Source of the DNA: Planctomycetaceae bacterium
GTDB lineage: Bacteria; Planctomycetota; Planctomycetia; Pirellulales; Thermoguttaceae
Assembly (NCBI GenBank): GCA_003532715.1
Contig: DOEZ01000290.1
Span: forward strand, 2,980-12,984
Direction of reading: 5' to 3'
Length of the DNA stretch: 10,005 nucleotides
The notes beneath the pieces are model-generated. The model did no database searches and was not told the origin of the DNA. It saw only the letters and a program-made list of their open reading frames with translations. Below, piece after piece: positions 5,791 through 10,005 of this stretch. The stretch's first letter is position 1; each line of letters starts with the position of its first letter. Position numbers and translations under genes: made by a program.

Positions 5791-8511
5791 ATGAGTTCAA
5801 CTCGGAACACGACGTCTTGGCGAGTGCTGCCGCGGGCCGCCTCTCTAGCGGGCATGGTCGTCGCCTGCCTTCTCCAGGCATCAATGTCGTTTTCCGATCC
5901 GATTACGCTCACCGAACTTCGGGCGGCTCGCGAGTCGGCCAAGCAGCGCGATCGCAAGCTCCTCGTCAACAACGACGGCGGCGACGTGCTCAACGGCGCG
6001 GAACACACGCCTCAGGGCCTGCTCGACGTTCAAACCTCGGGCCTCGCCGGCACCCAGGTCGACTCGATCGTCTACACGACGCGAAGTTCGGGATTCGGGC
6101 TGTTCACGCACAACACGCAGGTCGGCGAAATATTCACCAGCACCGGCGGCCGGTACGTCAATAATATGACCCAGGATCTGATCAACCAGGGAACCGACGT
6201 GCTGAAGGTGATGAGCCGTTTCTCGCGTGCCAACAACATCGAGTTGTTCTGGTCGATGCGGATGAATGACACGCACGACGCCAGCGGCGAGTCGGGACTC
6301 TATGCGTTTCCTCAACTCAAGGTGGATCACCCCGAATGGCTGATGGGCACCAGCACCAAGCGGCCCGCCCACGGCGCCTGGTCGGCCGTCGACTATGGAG
6401 TGGCCGAAATCCGCAATCTGGCCTTGGCTTACGTCAAAGAAATTTGCCAGAACTACGACATCGACGGCGTGGAACTCGATTTCTTCAGGCATCCCTTCTT
6501 CTTTCGCTCGCACACGTCGGGCGGCAAGGCCACGCAGGCCGACCGAGACAAGATGACCCAACTGGTGCGCGACATCCGGACCATGACCGAGCAGGTCGGC
6601 ATGGAGCGAGGAAGGCCCATCCTCCTGGCCATTCGCGTTCCCGATTCGGTCGGCTATTGCCGCGATGTCGGCTTGGACTTGAACCAATGGATGCGGGAAG
6701 GGCTGATTGACTTGATGAGCGTCAGTTGCTACTTCCGCGCCGAGGAATGGCGTGCGTCGGTCGCGCTGGGCCACCAATATAACGTGCCCGTCTACGCCAG
6801 CTTGAGCGAGACGCGGATGACCGGCCCGGCGGGCGAGATACGAGCTTCGTTCGATTCGTACATGGGTCGAGCCAGCGCGGCCTGGGCCGAGGGCGTCGAC
6901 GGCGTCTACATGTTCAACTACTCCGACGACCGCAGCCCGCTGTGGAACCTCGCGGGCGACCCGGCGACGCTCGAAGGAGTCAACAAGATCTACACGACCG
7001 GGGCTCGCAGCGTCCGGTACATGTTCCGCTCGTTGGCGGGAGGTCTGGACTACCTGAATCGCACCGTCGTCTCGCCCGAACGGACCATGTCGATCGCCCC
7101 GGGGCAGACTCGGACCATTCCGCTAACGATCGGTGACGATCTTGCCGATCGAACGCCCGAGGATGCCCGCGTGCGACTCCGCCTGCAAACAGCCAACCTT
7201 CCCAATGCCGACCGTCTCGGGGTGCGGCTCAACGGTCAACTGCTCACCGGCGGAGTTCTCTCGAACGGCTACCTCGATTTTGCAGTCGATTTGGCCCTCG
7301 TGAATCAAGGCGTGAATGAGTTCCGCCTGGAGGGCTCATCGTTGTTGACCAAAAGCGTCACGTTGCAAGACTTACTGGTTTACGTGAGCTTTCGACCGAC
7401 CGAGTTTCGGGCACCGATGATCGAGGAGGCCTTTCTGACCGGCGCTCCGGCCAATCCCGCGGCGGGGGAGTACGCGATTGGCCCGCTGGTCGCCGCCGAG
7501 CCGTCGCCAAGTGTCGGGCGTTTCTTGGGTTCGTGGAGCCGGGGACAAGGATCCAACACGTCGCGATATCAGGTGGTGAGTTCGGGTTTGGAGAATTCCG
7601 ACCTGGATACCCGCGACGGCGCCGTTCGGTTTCATTCGCCCACGGCCATTTCGGGCAAGGAGAGCGTGCTGCGTCAGTTCGACGCCGGCGACGTCACCCC
7701 GGATGACCGCATCTTCTACATGGCCGGCCTGATGAGCTTCGACCAGAACTTCTCGACCGCCGGCAGTGCGATCGCCCTGACCGGACTGCTCAACGCCGAA
7801 GAAGGCGATCCGAGCGTTGCCTACACGATCGGCCTTCAGTGGGGCTTTCGCGGCGACGGCGCCGGCGGCGTCGATGCGGTGGTCCGCTACCGCGACAATG
7901 GGTCACCCTACCCGGTGGTCACCAACGTCGTGGGTGACAATATCCAACCGGGAACCCACCTCTTTGTCCTGCGAGTCGACGTGGACGTAGACGGCGGGCT
8001 CGACAACGTCACCGTCTGGCTGAATCCCACCAATCTTTGGGCCGAGAGCCTTCCATCGTTCGCCCTCGACGGCGTCTGCTGGCTGGTGCCGAATGGCGAT
8101 CCGAATCGTCTGGTCGACACGCTGGTTCTTTCGACCTCGAACGTGGGGGCCAATGCGGCCATCGGTTTCGACGAAATTCGAATGGCTCGGACGTGGAGCG
8201 ATTTGCTCTTCCCCCTCACCCCTACGTTGCCCGGCGACGCGAACGGCGACGGACGCGTGGACGAGGCGGACGCAAAGATCCTGGCCGGCCACTGGGGCCA
8301 AACCGGCGGGTGGGCCCAAGGCGACTTCAACAACGACGGCCTCGTCAACGCGCTGGACGCCTCGATTCTGGCGGCCAACTGGGGTCACGGCCCGAGCGAG
8401 GCGACCCCCAGCCAAGTTCCCGAACCGTCCGCGGGCTTCCTCTTGTGGTGTCTGCTCCTGGCCGCCGCGCGACGTAATCGACATTACCGCATGACTGCAA
8501 TCGCCTGTTGA
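5791..8511 (+). CDS. Surface-sorted GHL-type TIM-barrel protein with concanavalin-like, dockerin and PEP-CTERM modules
   Basis: A 906-residue exported protein. The signal peptide covers about residues 1-35 (arginines, then SLAGMVVACLLQASMSFS). About residues 55-425 form a GHL-type TIM barrel paralogous to the 562-residue neighbour: NNDG (60-63), FWSMRMND.HD (153-163), DIDGVELDFF (223-232, candidate catalytic Glu228 and Asp230), RVPDS, VYASLSE, YMFNY. About residues 428-535 form the shared beta-rich domain. About residues 545-805 form a concanavalin/LamG-like module ending IGFDEIRMARTWSDL. A type I dockerin has two calcium loops: ligands Asp816, Asn818, Asp820, Asp827 and Asp845, Asn847, Asp849, Asp856, each repeat ending NWG or HWG. 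The PEP-CTERM tail VPEPSAGFLLWCLLLAAARR (876-895) is an exosortase sorting signal. The ATG is the first possible start, since an in-frame TAG stands at 5782. Probably a glycan-active enzyme sorted to the cell surface; the substrate is unknown. The FAD oxidoreductase follows 165 bases later. Confidence 0.88.
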   Translation: MSSTRNTTSWRVLPRAASLAGMVVACLLQASMSFSDPITLTELRAARESAKQRDRKLLVNNDGGDVLNGAEHTPQGLLDVQTSGLAGTQVDSIVYTTRSSGFGLFTHNTQVGEIFTSTGGRYVNNMTQDLINQGTDVLKVMSRFSRANNIELFWSMRMNDTHDASGESGLYAFPQLKVDHPEWLMGTSTKRPAHGAWSAVDYGVAEIRNLALAYVKEICQNYDIDGVELDFFRHPFFFRSHTSGGKATQADRDKMTQLVRDIRTMTEQVGMERGRPILLAIRVPDSVGYCRDVGLDLNQWMREGLIDLMSVSCYFRAEEWRASVALGHQYNVPVYASLSETRMTGPAGEIRASFDSYMGRASAAWAEGVDGVYMFNYSDDRSPLWNLAGDPATLEGVNKIYTTGARSVRYMFRSLAGGLDYLNRTVVSPERTMSIAPGQTRTIPLTIGDDLADRTPEDARVRLRLQTANLPNADRLGVRLNGQLLTGGVLSNGYLDFAVDLALVNQGVNEFRLEGSSLLTKSVTLQDLLVYVSFRPTEFRAPMIEEAFLTGAPANPAAGEYAIGPLVAAEPSPSVGRFLGSWSRGQGSNTSRYQVVSSGLENSDLDTRDGAVRFHSPTAISGKESVLRQFDAGDVTPDDRIFYMAGLMSFDQNFSTAGSAIALTGLLNAEEGDPSVAYTIGLQWGFRGDGAGGVDAVVRYRDNGSPYPVVTNVVGDNIQPGTHLFVLRVDVDVDGGLDNVTVWLNPTNLWAESLPSFALDGVCWLVPNGDPNRLVDTLVLSTSNVGANAAIGFDEIRMARTWSDLLFPLTPTLPGDANGDGRVDEADAKILAGHWGQTGGWAQGDFNNDGLVNALDASILAANWGHGPSEATPSQVPEPSAGFLLWCLLLAAARRNRHYRMTAIAC

Positions 8512-8610
8512 TTCCAGCAATGCCAACGACCTTCAGCGTGGCAGAGGTGGGTTATTCACCGTACGCATGAAGCTACACACTCCGACGAAGCACTAATTCT
8601 CTCGTCACGT

Positions 8611-8631
8611 CAAGCCGTGCTCCACGGTTTG
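8611..8631 (+). terminator. Hairpin after the PEP-CTERM gene, weak terminator or intercistronic stem-loop
   Basis: CAAGCCGTG (8611-8619) pairs with CACGGTTTG (8623-8631) around the loop CTC, giving 9 base pairs with one G-T wobble. It lies 100 bases after the stop of the 906-residue gene and 46 before the GTG of the oxidoreductase. Only a short T-run, itself part of the stem, is present, so efficient intrinsic termination is doubtful. It may only reduce read-through into the next gene. No other structure or gene was seen in the 165-base gap. Confidence 0.35.
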
Positions 8632-8660
8632 TCGCTTGAGTGTACGAACCACTACCTCAA

Positions 8661-8666
8661 TAAGGA
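8661..8666 (+). promoter_or_regulatory. Ribosome binding site supporting the GTG start of the FAD oxidoreductase
   Basis: TAAGGA stands 10 bases before GTG at 8677. An in-frame TAA at 8668-8670 means the protein cannot begin further left, and no in-frame ATG occurs before the FAD-binding motif. GTG is therefore the best start, with TTG at 8680 as the only close alternative. Confidence 0.7.
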
Positions 8667-8676
8667 TTAACGTCCC

Positions 8677-10005
8677 GTGTTGCGAGATCAGGCCACCGGC
8701 CCACGAAAACACCGCGAGAAGACTTCCGAGGCCGACCTGGTTGTCGTCGGCGGAGGTTTGGCCGGAACGTGCTGCGCCATCACGGCGGCTCGCGCGGGCC
8801 TGCGCGTCGCGCTGGTCCAAGACCGGCCAGTGCTCGGAGGCAATGCCTCGAGCGAAATCCGCATGGTCACGCTCGGCGCGACTGCTTCGGGGGCGAACAA
8901 CAATCGCTGGGCCCGCGAGGGGGGCGTGATCGACGAGTTCCTTGTCGAAAACGTCTATCGCAATCCCTTGGGCAATCCGGTTCTGAGCGACTCGCTGCTA
9001 TTGGACATGGTGGCGGCCGAACCGAGTATCCATTTGCTGCTCGACACGGCCGTTTTCGAGGTCGTGAAGCACGACGCCGAGACCATTTCCCACGTCTGGG
9101 CGTTTTGCGGCCAGTCGCAGACCATGCACGAAATCGCGGCCCCTTGGTTCTGCGACGCTTCGGGCGACGGCGTCGTCGGATTTCTCGCCGGGGCCGCCTT
9201 CCGGATGGGAGCCGAGTCGGCCGACGAGTTCGGCGAGCCGTTGGCAACTCCGCTCGAATACGGCGACTTGCTGGGCCATTCGATCTACTTCCAGACCAAA
9301 GACGCGGGCCGCCCGGTTCCGTTCGTGCCGCCGCGGTTCGCCTTGGATGACATCACGAAGATCACGCGATGGAAACGGATCAGCCCGACCACGCAAGGCC
9401 GCGATCTATGGTGGCTCGAATACGGCGGACGGCTCGACACGATCCACGACGCCGAGGCCATCAAGTGGGAACTGTGGCGAATCGTTTACGGGATTTGGGA
9501 TTACATCAAGAATTCGGGCAACTTCCCCGAGGCCGAGACGCTCACGCTCGAATGGGTCGGCACGGTGCCCGGCAAACGTGAAAGCCGACGGTTCGAGGGC
9601 GACTATATGCTCACGCAGCGCGACGTGGTCGAGCGGACGCGCCATGCCGACGCGGTCGCGCACGGAGGCTGGTCGATAGACCTGCACCCGGCCGACGGCG
9701 TCTACTCGGAACACCCGCCGTGCAGTCAATGGCACTCGAAGGGCGTCTATTCCATTCCGTTTCGCGCGATGTACAGCCGTAACATCAAGAACCTGTTTCT
9801 GGCCGGGCGGATCATCAGCGCGTCGCACGTCGCCTTCGGGTCGATCCGTGTCATGGCCACCTGCGCCCAGAACGCCCAGGCGGTCGGCATGGCGGCGGCC
9901 ATCTGTCGGCACGAGGGACTTACGCCGGCCGAACTGGCTCGGCCGGAACACGTCGGGCGACTACAGCGCGAGCTGGCTCGCACGGGCCAGTTCATCCCCG
10001 GATAC
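8677..10005 (+). CDS. FAD-dependent oxidoreductase (PF12831-type), cut by the right edge
   Basis: The first 443 residues are visible; the frame is open at the right edge. It is a flavoprotein of the FAD_oxidored type (PF12831), judged from three FAD-contact regions: the N-terminal dinucleotide fold DLVVVGGGLAG (20-30) followed by LGGNASSEIR (53-62), the middle WFCDASGDG motif, and the late NLFLAGRIISASHVAFGSIR segment preceding VMATCAQNAQAVGMAA. There is no signal peptide, so it should work in the cytoplasm. It begins with GTG; an in-frame TAA just upstream and TAAGGA 10 bases before fix the start. It follows the PEP-CTERM enzyme gene on the same strand after 165 bases containing a weak hairpin, so co-transcription is possible but not certain. 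Members of this family are numerous in planctomycetes and often poorly characterised. Oxidation of a sugar or sugar-derived alcohol fits the setting but is inference. Electron acceptor and substrate are unknown. Confidence 0.9.
   Translation, partial: MLRDQATGPRKHREKTSEADLVVVGGGLAGTCCAITAARAGLRVALVQDRPVLGGNASSEIRMVTLGATASGANNNRWAREGGVIDEFLVENVYRNPLGNPVLSDSLLLDMVAAEPSIHLLLDTAVFEVVKHDAETISHVWAFCGQSQTMHEIAAPWFCDASGDGVVGFLAGAAFRMGAESADEFGEPLATPLEYGDLLGHSIYFQTKDAGRPVPFVPPRFALDDITKITRWKRISPTTQGRDLWWLEYGGRLDTIHDAEAIKWELWRIVYGIWDYIKNSGNFPEAETLTLEWVGTVPGKRESRRFEGDYMLTQRDVVERTRHADAVAHGGWSIDLHPADGVYSEHPPCSQWHSKGVYSIPFRAMYSRNIKNLFLAGRIISASHVAFGSIRVMATCAQNAQAVGMAAAICRHEGLTPAELARPEHVGRLQRELARTGQFIPGY

Noticed and set aside
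5522..5794. A 90-codon open frame from TTG whose stop overlaps the ATG of the 906-residue gene (ATGA), suggesting a coupled leader peptide.
   Set aside because: No ribosome binding site supports the TTG, the product resembles nothing known, and the frame runs through both candidate promoters and the inverted repeat. The overlap is probably chance.
5854..5871. Lipobox-like VVAC in the signal peptide of the 906-residue protein, suggesting a lipoprotein.
   Set aside because: The cysteine is followed by more hydrophobic residues (LLQASMSFS) rather than a mature start, and the protein already has a PEP-CTERM sorting tail. A Sec signal peptide is the simpler reading.
5881..6777. Open frame of 298 codons on the minus strand.
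   Set aside because: Antisense to the conserved TIM barrel of the 906-residue protein, whose motifs match the paralogue; the antisense product has no recognisable motif.
8636..8664. Promoter-like TTGAGT-17-AATAAG before the FAD oxidoreductase.
   Set aside because: The -10 would overlap the ribosome binding site TAAGGA, so the transcript would lack it. The match is weak.

Overview
The window looks like chromosomal DNA of a planctomycete, probably of the Pirellulales type. The evidence is moderately high GC, long enzyme genes with signal peptides, a protein ending in a type I dockerin followed by a PEP-CTERM tail (VPEPS, a hydrophobic stretch, then RR), and expanded families of glycosyl-hydrolase-like TIM barrels and PF12831-type FAD oxidoreductases. 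The lineage is inferred from these traits. No rRNA, tRNA, CRISPR array or mobile element was seen.

Layout: a divergent control region (5395-5790) separates two arms. The leftward arm has three genes in order of transcription. The first is a 562-residue secreted GHL-type TIM-barrel protein (3706-5394). The second is a 1032-residue secreted fusion of an esterase domain, a second kind of TIM barrel and two beta-sandwich modules (466-3564). The third is a sodium:solute symporter cut by the left edge (1-411). The rightward arm has a 906-residue paralogue of the 562-residue protein that has gained a concanavalin-like module, a dockerin and a PEP-CTERM tail (5791-8511). It is followed by a cytoplasmic FAD-dependent oxidoreductase cut by the right edge (8677-10005) that starts at GTG.

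Working model (inference): this is a small carbohydrate-utilisation locus. Two related barrel proteins, one soluble and one sorted to the surface, act outside the cytoplasm. The esterase fusion removes ester substituents and may bind or cut the same glycan. The symporter imports a product and the FAD enzyme oxidises it in the cytoplasm. The substrate cannot be read from the sequence. No cohesin gene, exosortase or regulator gene lies in the window.

The most notable points are the divergent pair of secreted and surface-sorted paralogues, the esterase/TIM-barrel fusion whose barrel lacks the Glu-x-Asp motif of its neighbours, and a control region in which candidate promoters for the two arms overlap head-on next to an inverted repeat.
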